IMG/VR virus record: IMGVR_UViG_3300044846_004664
Location: 1-25,941 of that record
Reading direction: 5' to 3' (one strand)
DNA from: a virus
Length of the DNA stretch: 25,941 nucleotides
Shown here: positions 9,492-16,696 of the stretch, piece by piece
Layout: every line of letters starts with the position of its first letter
Position numbering within the stretch: position 1 is the first letter of the stretch
Notes under the pieces: model-generated
What the model saw: the letters and a program-made list of their open reading frames with translations, nothing else
What the model was told of the DNA's origin: nothing
Databases searched by the model: none
Program-made: the position numbers and the translations under genes

Positions 9492-10153
9492 TGGCAAAAA
9501 GAACTTTTACTAGATCTCCAGTTATACCAAAATCAGTCACTCGTAAAGCGGAGAGAGACATGATGAAAATGCTTAGATCTCAATTAGCATCGCAAATCAC
9601 CACTGAATTCGAGGCAATTAAACAACAAATGATAGATGAATTTAAAAGTCATCCCGTTTCTGTTGAAATTAAAAATGGACCATTGGCACTTAACACTTCT
9701 AATACTCTTGGAGGTTATGGAAATTTATTTTCTTTTATTGGTTTTATATATGGAGAAGACCCAATACAAGAAGTGGTTGATATTTTAAATCAAACCGCTA
9801 TATCTTTTTCCCAAAGAGGAACTTTAACAGCCACTATTAGAATGCCGTCAACTAAAATTATTTTCAAAAATACTCCTCTAAGATGGGCTACTGGAAGAAG
9901 TTGGGCAAAAGGTATTGAATCTGGAATTTCTGGTCTTGGCTATTATATTCACGAATATGGCAAAGGTTTTTCCGAAGGTGGTTTTCAATCTGAATCGAAA
10001 ATCTCTGACAGAGAAAGATCTGATCCAAGAGCAAAAGGTCAATCCAAGTCAGCACCAAAATTTAAAAACACTCCTTACATCTCTTCTTTAATCAATAAAT
10101 ATTATGCCGTATTTTCTAAAATAAGTGGCGCAAACATTAGAATTAAAATTTAA
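9491..10153 (+). CDS. Probable tail-completion / neck protein
   Basis: The 220-residue protein is very basic at its start (MAKRTFTRSPVIPKSVTRKA). A long helix at about residues 20-52 precedes a mixed region with a glycine/aromatic segment (GISGLGYYIHEYGKGFSEGG). This helix-first, HK97-gp10-like size class and the position between the putative stopper and terminator-like gene suggest a tail-completion or head-tail joining protein. That is a positional inference with no catalytic or binding motif to support it. It starts inside the stop codon of the preceding gene and ends five bases before the next ATG, so the three genes are almost certainly one transcript. Confidence 0.72.
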   Translation: MAKRTFTRSPVIPKSVTRKAERDMMKMLRSQLASQITTEFEAIKQQMIDEFKSHPVSVEIKNGPLALNTSNTLGGYGNLFSFIGFIYGEDPIQEVVDILNQTAISFSQRGTLTATIRMPSTKIIFKNTPLRWATGRSWAKGIESGISGLGYYIHEYGKGFSEGGFQSESKISDRERSDPRAKGQSKSAPKFKNTPYISSLINKYYAVFSKISGANIRIKI

Positions 10154-10158
10154 CTATT

Positions 10159-11007
10159 ATGATCGAACAATACCTTCACAAAGCAACAACATCTTTTATG
10201 CTGTGGTTTGATAATTACCTACTTAAAAAGGGTCAAGCCTTCTCAAATAAAAGCGGCAAATTCTATTACTACGCAGACGACAGATTAGATAGTCGCTATA
10301 AAGCATTTGGAAGTCCATATAAACAATGGGTAAATGATTCTTCTATTGTCGGGGCAAATATTCCGTCTGGTGTTTATGTTAATGGAAGTTTTCAACCAAG
10401 AAGCTCTAATCTATTGCTTGATTTTAATAATGGAAGAGCGTTGATGAGTGGAGTGGCTAATAGCGCTAATGTTTCTGGTTCATTTGCCGTTAAAGACTTT
10501 AATATTTATTTTACAAATGACGGAGAAGAAGATCTTATTGTAGACAAAAAATACACCCCAAATTCTCGCATCTTTTCTAATCAAGAAACTTATGTCGAGC
10601 CTTACGATAATGTTGTTCCAGCTATTTTTATCTCTAGTAGCTCGATTCAAAATGTGCCATTCTCTTTTGGTGGAGAAGATACTACTCAAATACAAATGAA
10701 AGCAGTTGTTATGGCAGAAAACTCATATCAACTAGATGGAGCATTATCAATTTTTGCAGACAGCTTTAACGAAACCTTTAGAACTGTTCCTTTTTCTGGT
10801 CATCCATCTACAGAATACGGGGACATTAAAAATGGATCATATTCTTATGAAAATCTACAAAATCAATACGCCAATGAGCCTCTTTTCTTTGTAGAAGATG
10901 TTGTTACTTCGAAGCTTACAGATAAGGCGAGGAAGTCGTTATCAAACGATTTGTTTATTGGATTTATAGACTTTGAAATTCATCAGCAAAGGTTTCCAAG
11001 GTTATAA
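10159..11007 (+). CDS. Virion protein, tail-terminator-like position
   Basis: The 282-residue protein opens with an aromatic helix (FMLWFDNYLLKKGQAF), followed by alternating beta segments rich in Tyr, Phe, Asn and Ser. I do not recognise a family. It sits directly before the tail tube gene, where a tail terminator (the protein that caps the finished tube and joins it to the neck) is usually encoded, but at 282 residues it is about twice the common terminator length. It may be a terminator with an added domain or another neck component. The start ATG is preceded by TTTAACTATT, without a Shine-Dalgarno sequence. Confidence 0.72.
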   Translation: MIEQYLHKATTSFMLWFDNYLLKKGQAFSNKSGKFYYYADDRLDSRYKAFGSPYKQWVNDSSIVGANIPSGVYVNGSFQPRSSNLLLDFNNGRALMSGVANSANVSGSFAVKDFNIYFTNDGEEDLIVDKKYTPNSRIFSNQETYVEPYDNVVPAIFISSSSIQNVPFSFGGEDTTQIQMKAVVMAENSYQLDGALSIFADSFNETFRTVPFSGHPSTEYGDIKNGSYSYENLQNQYANEPLFFVEDVVTSKLTDKARKSLSNDLFIGFIDFEIHQQRFPRL

Positions 11008-11010
11008 ATT
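11003..11010 (+). promoter_or_regulatory. Candidate late-type -10 box before tail tube gene
   Basis: TATAAATT overlaps the stop codon of the preceding gene and lies about 50 bases before the tail tube ATG. It resembles the TATAAATA box of T4-type late promoters, which need no -35 box. The 53-base gap between the two genes is the longest in this block, allowing separate, stronger transcription of the abundant tube protein. AT-rich matches of this kind are common by chance. Confidence 0.25.
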
Positions 11011-11060
11011 TTTTTCTCTTTTTTAATTAATTGATGTAAACACAATAAAGATAAACACTT

Positions 11061-12170
11061 ATGGCACGAAACAGAGTAATCTATCAATCAGAGGGTCTTT
11101 ACGTCAGTAAAGAAGCCACTTCGACAGAGAGCAGTGATCACTTTCACCTTTCTCGCGTCCAGTCGGCAAATTATAATTTTAACATTGCTCGTCAAGATAT
11201 TAACCAATATGGTGAACTTGCACGAATCGATTCTATCGTAATTGAAGCTCCAACTGTAGCTTTGGACTTTAGTTATTATGTCACGAATGGTCATAATGAG
11301 AAAAAAATTGGTTTCACTGTTGCTCCTAATGGCAGCGGAACTGGAAGTTTTGCTCAGTTTGTAGGTGGACACATTACAGGCGGCAGCGGCAGAAACTACT
11401 TTATTGTAACAACTGACGAAGGAGCTGATCTTAATGATGTCACTGGCGCTTCTGGTCTTTCTGGTCGTCAATGCATTGGCATTGGGAACGCTTACTTGAC
11501 TGACTACTCAGTTGAATTTGCTGTTGGGTCTATTCCTACTGCGACTGTAAGTTTTGAAGCTGCAAATATTAGAGGCTCAAATATTACTGGAGATAATTCT
11601 GTCGTTAGTCCAGCTATTAATACCGAAAGTGGCACTGCGTTAGATAGTTCTATTAAACTCCCTAATCCTAATAGCGACACAAGCGGTGTTGTATCGGCAT
11701 TGCGTCCTGGAGATGTTACTGTTAGCTTTGGTTCTTTTAGTGGCAGCGGTATTCTTGGTCAACTTGGAACCACTAATGGTATCCACCTTCAAAGCGCTAG
11801 CTTGTCGATTCCTCTTAGTAGAAGCCAAATTCAACGCCTTGGTTCGAAATTTGCTTATGCTCGTAATGTTGACTTCCCCGTTAACGCAACGATCTCGCTC
11901 AATGGTGTGCAAAACGAAATTGGCAGCGGTTCTTTGATGGATTTGCTTAATAGTAATCCAAAAACAGATATCACAATCACTGTCAATAAGCCAGATAATA
12001 CTAGCACCCCAGCTGTTAAATATATCATTAAACGCGCACAGCTTGATTCTTCGAGTGTTTCCAGCTCTATTGGATCAAACAAAACAGCAGACTTTACATT
12101 CTCCGCTCAAATTGGTGGTGTAAACGATACTGATGATGGTATCACGATGAGTGGTTCGTTTACTGCGTAA
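11061..12170 (+). CDS. Major tail tube protein
   Basis: The 369-residue protein is rich in Ser, Gly, Thr, Asn and Val with alternating beta strands. An N-terminal segment (RVQSANYNFNIARQDINQYG, then LARIDSIVIEAPTVALDFSY) resembles tail tube subunits, in which a two-sheet fold forms hexameric rings. Central and C-terminal repeats of the same strand type (TVSFEAANIRGSNI; LSRSQIQRLGSKFAYAR; PVNATISLNGV) suggest a two-domain or decorated tube protein, longer than the common 150-250 residues. It is the last gene of the plus-strand block, ends before a strong hairpin terminator, and has its own upstream spacer. The tube call rests on composition, the segment pattern and gene order; confidence is good but not based on a search. 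Confidence 0.8.
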   Translation: MARNRVIYQSEGLYVSKEATSTESSDHFHLSRVQSANYNFNIARQDINQYGELARIDSIVIEAPTVALDFSYYVTNGHNEKKIGFTVAPNGSGTGSFAQFVGGHITGGSGRNYFIVTTDEGADLNDVTGASGLSGRQCIGIGNAYLTDYSVEFAVGSIPTATVSFEAANIRGSNITGDNSVVSPAINTESGTALDSSIKLPNPNSDTSGVVSALRPGDVTVSFGSFSGSGILGQLGTTNGIHLQSASLSIPLSRSQIQRLGSKFAYARNVDFPVNATISLNGVQNEIGSGSLMDLLNSNPKTDITITVNKPDNTSTPAVKYIIKRAQLDSSSVSSSIGSNKTADFTFSAQIGGVNDTDDGITMSGSFTA

Positions 12171-12188
12171 CATTAACACTTATAACTC

Positions 12189-12216
12189 AAAAGGCGCTGT
12201 GAAAACAGCGCCTTTT
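12189..12216 (+). terminator. Rho-independent terminator between convergent genes
   Basis: A 12-bp perfect stem (arms 12189-12200 and 12205-12216, core AAGGCGCTGT/ACAGCGCCTT) closes a GAAA tetraloop and runs into a T-tract on the plus strand. It lies 18 bases after the tail tube stop and 25 bases before the end of the convergent minus-strand gene. On the minus strand the stem is followed by a shorter T-run (CCTTTTGAG), so it probably stops transcription from both sides, more strongly for the plus strand. Confidence 0.88.
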
Positions 12217-12241
12217 TTGTTGTTAAAATTAATAAAAAATA

Positions 12242-12721
12242 TTAAATAAACGAATGATAGTCAGCAACAGTCATTACACCATCTACTTCAATGCCGCCCA
12301 ATTGTAATGGCTCTGCTTGATACATGTTGTATTGATGAACAAGTTTATCGATTTTAGTTTCACACTCATCTACCAATGACTTGTAAACTTTTGCAACTTC
12401 GTTCTTATTCGTAAATGTCACAGAGCTATTGCCATCTCTCAAAGACAAGATATCAGAACCATCAGCGTTATTAACGAGACCTTTCAAAGCATTACGAGAC
12501 TGTTTGCGATAATAGTGAGACATATACATCTCTCTATAAATAGCCTGAGACTCTTGGTCTAGTGTCGCATTAATACCACTGTAAGATGTATTAATCCTTG
12601 TATTCAAAAGACCAATATTGGACTCTAGCCAAGCCTCAATATAAGATCGTGGCATAATGCCAGTATCACCATCAAATTCCGTTTGGAAAATCTTCGTTGC
12701 TAAACCGCTAATAACGCTCAT
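12242..12721 (-). CDS. Probable head completion / connector protein
   Basis: The 159-residue protein is mostly helical (PRSYIEAWLESNIGLLNTRI; SQAIYREMYMSHYYRKQSRN; VAKVYKSLVDECETKIDKLV) with a tyrosine-rich middle. This pattern, the size and the position two genes after the capsid protein fit a helical head-tail connector that binds under the portal; no motif proves it. It starts 14 bases after the stop of the preceding gene, with GTGTAA between, and ends facing the tail tube terminator. Confidence 0.72.
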   Translation of the reverse strand: MSVISGLATKIFQTEFDGDTGIMPRSYIEAWLESNIGLLNTRINTSYSGINATLDQESQAIYREMYMSHYYRKQSRNALKGLVNNADGSDILSLRDGNSSVTFTNKNEVAKVYKSLVDECETKIDKLVHQYNMYQAEPLQLGGIEVDGVMTVADYHSFI

Positions 12722-12729
12722 GTATTAGT

Positions 12730-12735
12730 TTACAC
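12730..12735 (-). promoter_or_regulatory. GTGTAA motif 8 bases before a start codon
   Basis: On the minus strand GTGTAA directly follows the stop codon of the 148-residue gene and is separated by eight bases (ACTAATAC) from the ATG at 12721. The spacing matches the copy before 9033 and is one base shorter than the copies before portal and PhoH. The function is unknown. Confidence 0.35.
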
Positions 12736-13182
12736 TTAGTTATTCAGTAGCTTCAACAATTTCTTATGCTCCTCGTTGTTGGGGTCAATAACAAAAGATT
12801 GAACGCTTGTTGGCATAATATTGCGTCTGCTATTTTTAGTATAAGCAGAAAATTCTCTAATAAGGTTTTGTTTGAGTAGAGGCTTTTCGAGATAAGGATT
12901 AGTTCCAATTTTGAGCGCAAGTTTTTGCATATCAGACAAAGACATTTCGCGCAGATTTTCTTCAAAAATTTCCATTTCGTTTGTGCCAAATGGACTAATT
13001 TCGGAGACTCCCAACAAAACTTCCAACTCTCTCATTTTATTAGTGAAATCTTGAGTCCCAACTAAGTTGTTGGCTTTCATTTCTTCGATTTCTTGAATAA
13101 TAGTTTTTTTAGAAGAGGCTACCGCGACATCTTCTTTAAGCATACCGTTTGTGGTTTCCATGATTTTCTTTTTTCTAGGCAT
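12736..13182 (-). CDS. Small virion-region protein of unknown function
   Basis: The 148-residue protein has a lysine-rich start (MPRKKKIMETTNG), acidic helices in the centre (MEIFEENLREMSLSDMQKLA), then a basic segment and a helical C-terminus. The EENLREMSLSDMQKLALKIG stretch is a predicted helix pair, but I do not recognise the family. It is the first gene after the two capsid-operon terminators, so it needs its own promoter; TATAAAAA lies 15-22 bases before its ATG. It is co-directional with the putative connector gene 14 bases downstream. Head completion or neck assembly is likely by position only. Confidence 0.7.
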   Translation of the reverse strand: MPRKKKIMETTNGMLKEDVAVASSKKTIIQEIEEMKANNLVGTQDFTNKMRELEVLLGVSEISPFGTNEMEIFEENLREMSLSDMQKLALKIGTNPYLEKPLLKQNLIREFSAYTKNSRRNIMPTSVQSFVIDPNNEEHKKLLKLLNN

Positions 13183-13196
13183 ACTTTATTGTAATA

Positions 13197-13204
13197 TTTT
13201 TATA
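13197..13204 (-). promoter_or_regulatory. Candidate -10 promoter box after the capsid terminators
   Basis: TATAAAAA on the minus strand lies between the capsid-operon terminators and the ATG at 13182. A promoter is expected here because the terminators would otherwise cut off the two downstream genes. It would give a very short leader of about 8 bases. No -35 box is evident. Confidence 0.35.
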
Positions 13205-13213
13205 ACAATTTTA

Positions 13214-13260
13214 AATAAAAAACCTCCCGAATTACGCTTGCAAGCAGAGGCGCGGGAGGT
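13214..13260 (-). terminator. Second terminator after major capsid gene
   Basis: On the minus strand an 8-bp stem (13253-13260 with 13222-13229, core CTCCCG/CGGGAG) encloses a loop that contains the palindrome GCTTGCAAGC (13236-13245). It ends in TTTTTTAT, a proper U-tract. It lies about 50-100 bases after the capsid stop, downstream of another hairpin. Confidence 0.8.
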
Positions 13261-13269
13261 GAGTTATGA

Positions 13270-13301
13270 GTAAAAATAACTGGGGGAGTTGCCTCCCCCA
13301 G
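13270..13301 (-). terminator. First terminator after major capsid gene
   Basis: A perfect 9-bp stem (CTGGGGGAG at 13280-13288, CTCCCCCAG at 13293-13301) with a four-base loop begins 9 bases after the capsid stop codon. On the minus strand it is followed by TTATTTTTAC, a U-rich tail. It may terminate transcription or protect the 3' end of the abundant capsid mRNA. Confidence 0.8.
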
Positions 13302-13309
13302 TGAGATTA

Positions 13310-14431
13310 TTAGAGGCTAGTAACGATCTTACCAACCAAGGCGCGGGTGTCAAGCACCATGCGACCTTCTTCCATCGAACCGAAGTAGCCGATCTTCTTC
13401 TGGCGAACGCTGTATTGGTCGTCAGCAGTAAGAGAGAATTCGGAACCATTTTCGGAATCAACAGCAACTGCACGGATCAGAGACTCGCGACCACGATCAA
13501 GACCAATGATGATCTCATCGTTATCACCAAATACTGCTGCACCAGTGGTGCCATCAGCTTTAGCAAATTGAGTATCTCCAGCAACAGTGTTAAAGATGCT
13601 ATTGAAGCGTTGACCGCGACCAAGCTCATTGATTTCCATGATCGAAACACCATAAAACTCAGGAATACCTGCCGAGTTATAGATAGCGGTTCTCATGTCA
13701 TCAGGAGCAGCAATGTCAGTCAAACTGCCTTTGGTGTTAATTGGGTTGTAAGCCATAGCGCGAAGCTCTTGAACAACTTCAGGAGAAACGATAATATCTG
13801 TCAAACCACGACCTTGGCGAGCTTCTGGAGTGCCACCGAGCCACGATGTATTGATACGCTTAGCAAGAGTGAACAGTTCGTTCAAGTCAGCTAAGAGGAA
13901 ACGACCACTGGTGTTGGCACGTTGAACGTGTTTTTTGCCATTGGTTTGAGCGTTAGCAAGAGCGCCCAACAGCAAGTTTGCCGAAGTTTTTTCTTGCTTC
14001 AGAAGGATTTCTTGAGCAAGACGGGTAAAGGTTTTGCTAATCACATCCAAACGGCTCTTGGCTGCATAACGCTTATCAAAGCTAAGCGCAGAATCAAGAG
14101 TGTAGGTGTGAATCTTCATTTCCGAAACCGTAGGCAAAACTTGGTTTTGGGGCAGACCACCAGCAGCCGATTGGCTGTAAACGGTGATGTAATCTTCTGC
14201 ATTGACATCGTAGTAGAGGTCAAGAGGGATGCTAGGATTGTCATCGGCATTGAATTGAAGAGTGGTGAACAAATTGCTCAGCGTAGGAGCATTGTTGATC
14301 ACTTCTGCCAAAACAGGACCAATGAATTCGGCAAGTGCGACTTGAGCTTCGTTCGCGATAGCGCGATTTTTCGAAGCCATAGCCTTTACAAGCTCGACTT
14401 GTTCAGGAGTTCTTTTAAGAGTAATTTTCAT
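13310..14431 (-). CDS. Major capsid protein (HK97-fold type)
   Basis: The 373-residue protein has the layout of an HK97-fold major capsid subunit: a helical N-arm (about 1-60), a beta-rich E-loop region (TLQFNADDNPSIPLDLYYDV; SEMKIHTYTLDSALSFDKRY), a long spine helix (LDVISKTFTRLAQEILLKQE), and a P-domain with TDIIVSPEVVQELRAMAY. C-terminal strands follow (NDEIIIGLDRGRESLIRAVA; SVRQKKIGYFGSMEEGRMV). It builds the icosahedral head and is probably trimmed by the protease encoded two genes upstream. It comes after the protease-scaffold and possible decoration genes and before two strong terminators. Codon use looks more GC-rich and regular than in the tape measure gene, as expected for a highly expressed gene. 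The start is the ATG at 14431, 20 bases after the upstream stop. Confidence 0.9.
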   Translation of the reverse strand: MKITLKRTPEQVELVKAMASKNRAIANEAQVALAEFIGPVLAEVINNAPTLSNLFTTLQFNADDNPSIPLDLYYDVNAEDYITVYSQSAAGGLPQNQVLPTVSEMKIHTYTLDSALSFDKRYAAKSRLDVISKTFTRLAQEILLKQEKTSANLLLGALANAQTNGKKHVQRANTSGRFLLADLNELFTLAKRINTSWLGGTPEARQGRGLTDIIVSPEVVQELRAMAYNPINTKGSLTDIAAPDDMRTAIYNSAGIPEFYGVSIMEINELGRGQRFNSIFNTVAGDTQFAKADGTTGAAVFGDNDEIIIGLDRGRESLIRAVAVDSENGSEFSLTADDQYSVRQKKIGYFGSMEEGRMVLDTRALVGKIVTSL

Positions 14432-14451
14432 GTGATTTTAAATATATAAAA

Positions 14452-15087
14452 TTAGAGACCAAGACGCACGATTGCGTAGTTACCAGTGAGTGGGTCCGAC
14501 AGATTTGCAGTGGAAACACTTGCAGTTCTGGAGCCAGTAGCCAACACCGATCCGACTTTTTGAGCATCGCTATTAGCGCAGCCAGTGACTTTACCACTAA
14601 CACCGCTAGGAAGTTTGAAGCCCGAACCAACAGCTGGAACAGCGCCAGCGAAAGCGGAAGCAGCAAGTGCAAATACACCTCTAGTCGCAACAGGAACTGC
14701 TTGACCAGGAAGCATACACATCAGCTCTTCAGCTTTTTGTGGGTAATAGAGAAGTTTCTCACCGTTTTCGTCAAACTTAGCAGTTTGGCGCAGCGTAAGA
14801 CCCAACAGGTTGTCGCCCGAAGTAGCAGGTTTCAGCGAGAGGGAAACTCTTGGATATTGATTAACACCAACGTGGGGATAGTTGGTTTTGCCGAGATAAG
14901 AAGCGTAAGCGTTGTCATACACGATAGTTTCGGTATTGAGGTCGCCCGACTCCACGGTAACGAAAACGCCAGCATCGCCTTGACCGCTATCGACAACGGA
15001 TTCGTTAATGAATCCAGTTCCCAAAGCGAACATGTTGATGACATCAGTTTCGTTATACTGTCTGAATGGTAGTGTTCTAAGTGCCAT
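14452..15087 (-). CDS. Possible head decoration / capsid accessory protein
   Basis: The 211-residue protein is rich in Ala, Gly, Ser, Val and Thr with predicted beta strands and few charges. It opens with ALRTLPFRQYNETDVINMFA and contains an LSLKPATSGDNLLGLTLRQT stretch. The low-complexity, alanine/glycine-rich second half (AASAFAGAVPAVGSGFKLPSG) suggests a surface-exposed virion protein. Its location between scaffold and capsid genes is the classic place of a decoration or cement protein that stabilises the expanded head (as lambda gpD), which is my best inference; no family-specific motif was recognised. Its GC content resembles the capsid gene, suggesting equally high expression. Confidence 0.75.
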   Translation of the reverse strand: MALRTLPFRQYNETDVINMFALGTGFINESVVDSGQGDAGVFVTVESGDLNTETIVYDNAYASYLGKTNYPHVGVNQYPRVSLSLKPATSGDNLLGLTLRQTAKFDENGEKLLYYPQKAEELMCMLPGQAVPVATRGVFALAASAFAGAVPAVGSGFKLPSGVSGKVTGCANSDAQKVGSVLATGSRTASVSTANLSDPLTGNYAIVRLGL

Positions 15088-15118
15088 ATTATTTGTTTAT
15101 TAGATTTTTTTGTTGAAA

Positions 15119-15811
15119 TTAAGAGATAATGATATTTTCTTTCGAGAAAGCTGTTTTAAACTTGTCTCTGAGAGATGGTTGTGTTTGAGATTGATGTTCG
15201 TTGTTGTTAGGAAGAGTCTCTTTAGAGGCTTCAGCTTTCTCAAGAGCTTCTTGGCTCAATTCAGCATCCGTTTTCTTTTCTTCCGAAGCTGTCGAAACGT
15301 TAAGTTTTTTAGCAACTTCTTCGTCGATACGAGCTTGGATTTGTTTTTCAAATGCGGCTTTAGCTTCTTTGTTTTTATGCTTCCACATAACAGCAAGTTT
15401 TTCTTGATACGATGCAAATGCTTCGTCGGTAGGCTCAAGAGCTTTCAAATCGGAAACCAAAACTTTACGATCATCGTCGTCAAGTTCATAGGTTTGATCG
15501 ATGGAGTCCATACGAGAATTGAAACGAGCGACAGCTTCTTCTTCTTTTTTGAAGTTTTCAAAAGCTTGAATTTTCTCCACAGCTGTTTTCAATTCGTCTT
15601 GAACTTGCTCAATCGAGGCTTTCATGTCTTCTTTTTCTTTAGCCAATTTTTCTTTTTCTTTTTCGGCTTTAGTCAAAGATTCACGATATTCTTCGTCCTT
15701 CTTTTTGATTGCTTCAGCAAAGGTTTGCGTCATATTGGCGACAGCCTCTTCCGAGAATTTCTTCTCAACAAGAAGACCCTTGAGTTCTGCAAGAATTTGT
15801 TCGATATCCAT
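15119..15811 (-). CDS. Possible nested scaffold protein from an internal start
   Basis: Within the protease-scaffold gene, an in-frame ATG at 15811 opens a 230-residue product (MDIEQILAELKGLLVEKKF and onward) that is almost exactly the coiled-coil scaffold domain. The upstream bases (AACAAAAAAGAAACTAAT) are A-rich like the leaders of other starts here. The linker just before it (NHDVKNKKETN) looks like a domain boundary. Lambda Nu3 is made in the same way from gene C. Independent translation is an inference and was not shown. Confidence 0.4.
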   Translation of the reverse strand: MDIEQILAELKGLLVEKKFSEEAVANMTQTFAEAIKKKDEEYRESLTKAEKEKEKLAKEKEDMKASIEQVQDELKTAVEKIQAFENFKKEEEAVARFNSRMDSIDQTYELDDDDRKVLVSDLKALEPTDEAFASYQEKLAVMWKHKNKEAKAAFEKQIQARIDEEVAKKLNVSTASEEKKTDAELSQEALEKAEASKETLPNNNEHQSQTQPSLRDKFKTAFSKENIIIS

Positions 15812-16696
15812 ATTAGTTTCTTTTTTGTTTTTTACATCATGATTTGACAAATGGGAAATAAAAGCTTTCATATTATTTGAAAAAGTGTTATTTTTTATGT
15901 CAAAATATAAAGTTGCATCTCTTTTGTCTTTAAAAGATATTTGATTAGAGCTTTTATTTTCAGAATAAAGACCCTTAACATCCGCAGCTGGTTTTGTTGT
16001 ATAACCAATGCCAAGAGGGTAAATATCGCCTTTAAGAAGTCTGAATAATCTAGTGCCATCTTTCATCGCTCCATTACCACCATAAGCTTTAAGCATTGGC
16101 TTCATTTCTTCAAAATGCTTAGGATTTGTAATAACTTCTGCTTCTTTTAAATCTCTACTACCAACAGCAATATCAAATTGAGAAAAGCCAATTTCCCAAC
16201 TTGCTGAAATAGCTTCGTGAAGATTATCTAATTCATCAACAGATCTTTCTATTAACTTAGCAAAGTCTTTATTGATCTGTTTATAAATAACAGCTCCAAG
16301 AGCAATGTTAAATGGGTCTTTCATTTCTCGCGCTTCATCAATCGAGATAATCCTATTAGACCCACCGTATTCACTAAATCCAGCTTTCACCAAATGACCG
16401 ACGATTTTTTCTTTTTGGTGTTCTATGTTAGTTGGTTTATGAATAAAATTATTGATAATTTTTGCGGCTAATTCTGCACTAATTCCATCGTCGTTTTTAT
16501 TAAATTGATTTACTACAGCACCGTTATATGCCACACCCATTAAGTCAATATTTTGAGAGTAATCGATATCGCTAGGCAATAAATCCTTTAAGTTTTTTAG
16601 CGAAGCTTGAGAAATGCTCATGTTGTCCTCATTTGAATATGACAAAATCGGGCAATCAAAAGTTGATGTGTATGGAAATTTTTTGTTAGTTTGCAT
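15119..16696 (-). CDS. Prohead protease fused to scaffold protein
   Basis: The protein has about 525 residues in two parts. Residues ~45-240 resemble a prohead serine protease: an NIEHQKEKIVGHLVKAGF segment with candidate catalytic His93, and AISASWEIGF with candidate Ser164 or Ser166, in the His-then-Ser order of the U9/S78-type enzymes. Residues ~295-525 are highly charged coiled coil (KKKDEEYRESLTKAEKEKEK and onward), typical of a core scaffold. A protease with a C-terminal scaffold is known from lambda gpC/Nu3. The ATG at 16696 overlaps the portal stop by 11 bases. An alternative ATG at 16621 has a good GAGGA Shine-Dalgarno sequence four bases before it, unusual in this window, so the true start is uncertain. 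The protease should cleave the scaffold and itself during head maturation. Confidence 0.8.
   Translation of the reverse strand: MQTNKKFPYTSTFDCPILSYSNEDNMSISQASLKNLKDLLPSDIDYSQNIDLMGVAYNGAVVNQFNKNDDGISAELAAKIINNFIHKPTNIEHQKEKIVGHLVKAGFSEYGGSNRIISIDEAREMKDPFNIALGAVIYKQINKDFAKLIERSVDELDNLHEAISASWEIGFSQFDIAVGSRDLKEAEVITNPKHFEEMKPMLKAYGGNGAMKDGTRLFRLLKGDIYPLGIGYTTKPAADVKGLYSENKSSNQISFKDKRDATLYFDIKNNTFSNNMKAFISHLSNHDVKNKKETNMDIEQILAELKGLLVEKKFSEEAVANMTQTFAEAIKKKDEEYRESLTKAEKEKEKLAKEKEDMKASIEQVQDELKTAVEKIQAFENFKKEEEAVARFNSRMDSIDQTYELDDDDRKVLVSDLKALEPTDEAFASYQEKLAVMWKHKNKEAKAAFEKQIQARIDEEVAKKLNVSTASEEKKTDAELSQEALEKAEASKETLPNNNEHQSQTQPSLRDKFKTAFSKENIIIS

Noticed and set aside
13289-15072. Long plus-strand frames (about 170-200 codons) opposite the capsid and decoration genes.
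   Set aside because: The minus-strand frames have clear capsid-type sequence and good context; the antisense frames follow from low stop frequency in GC-richer, regular codons.
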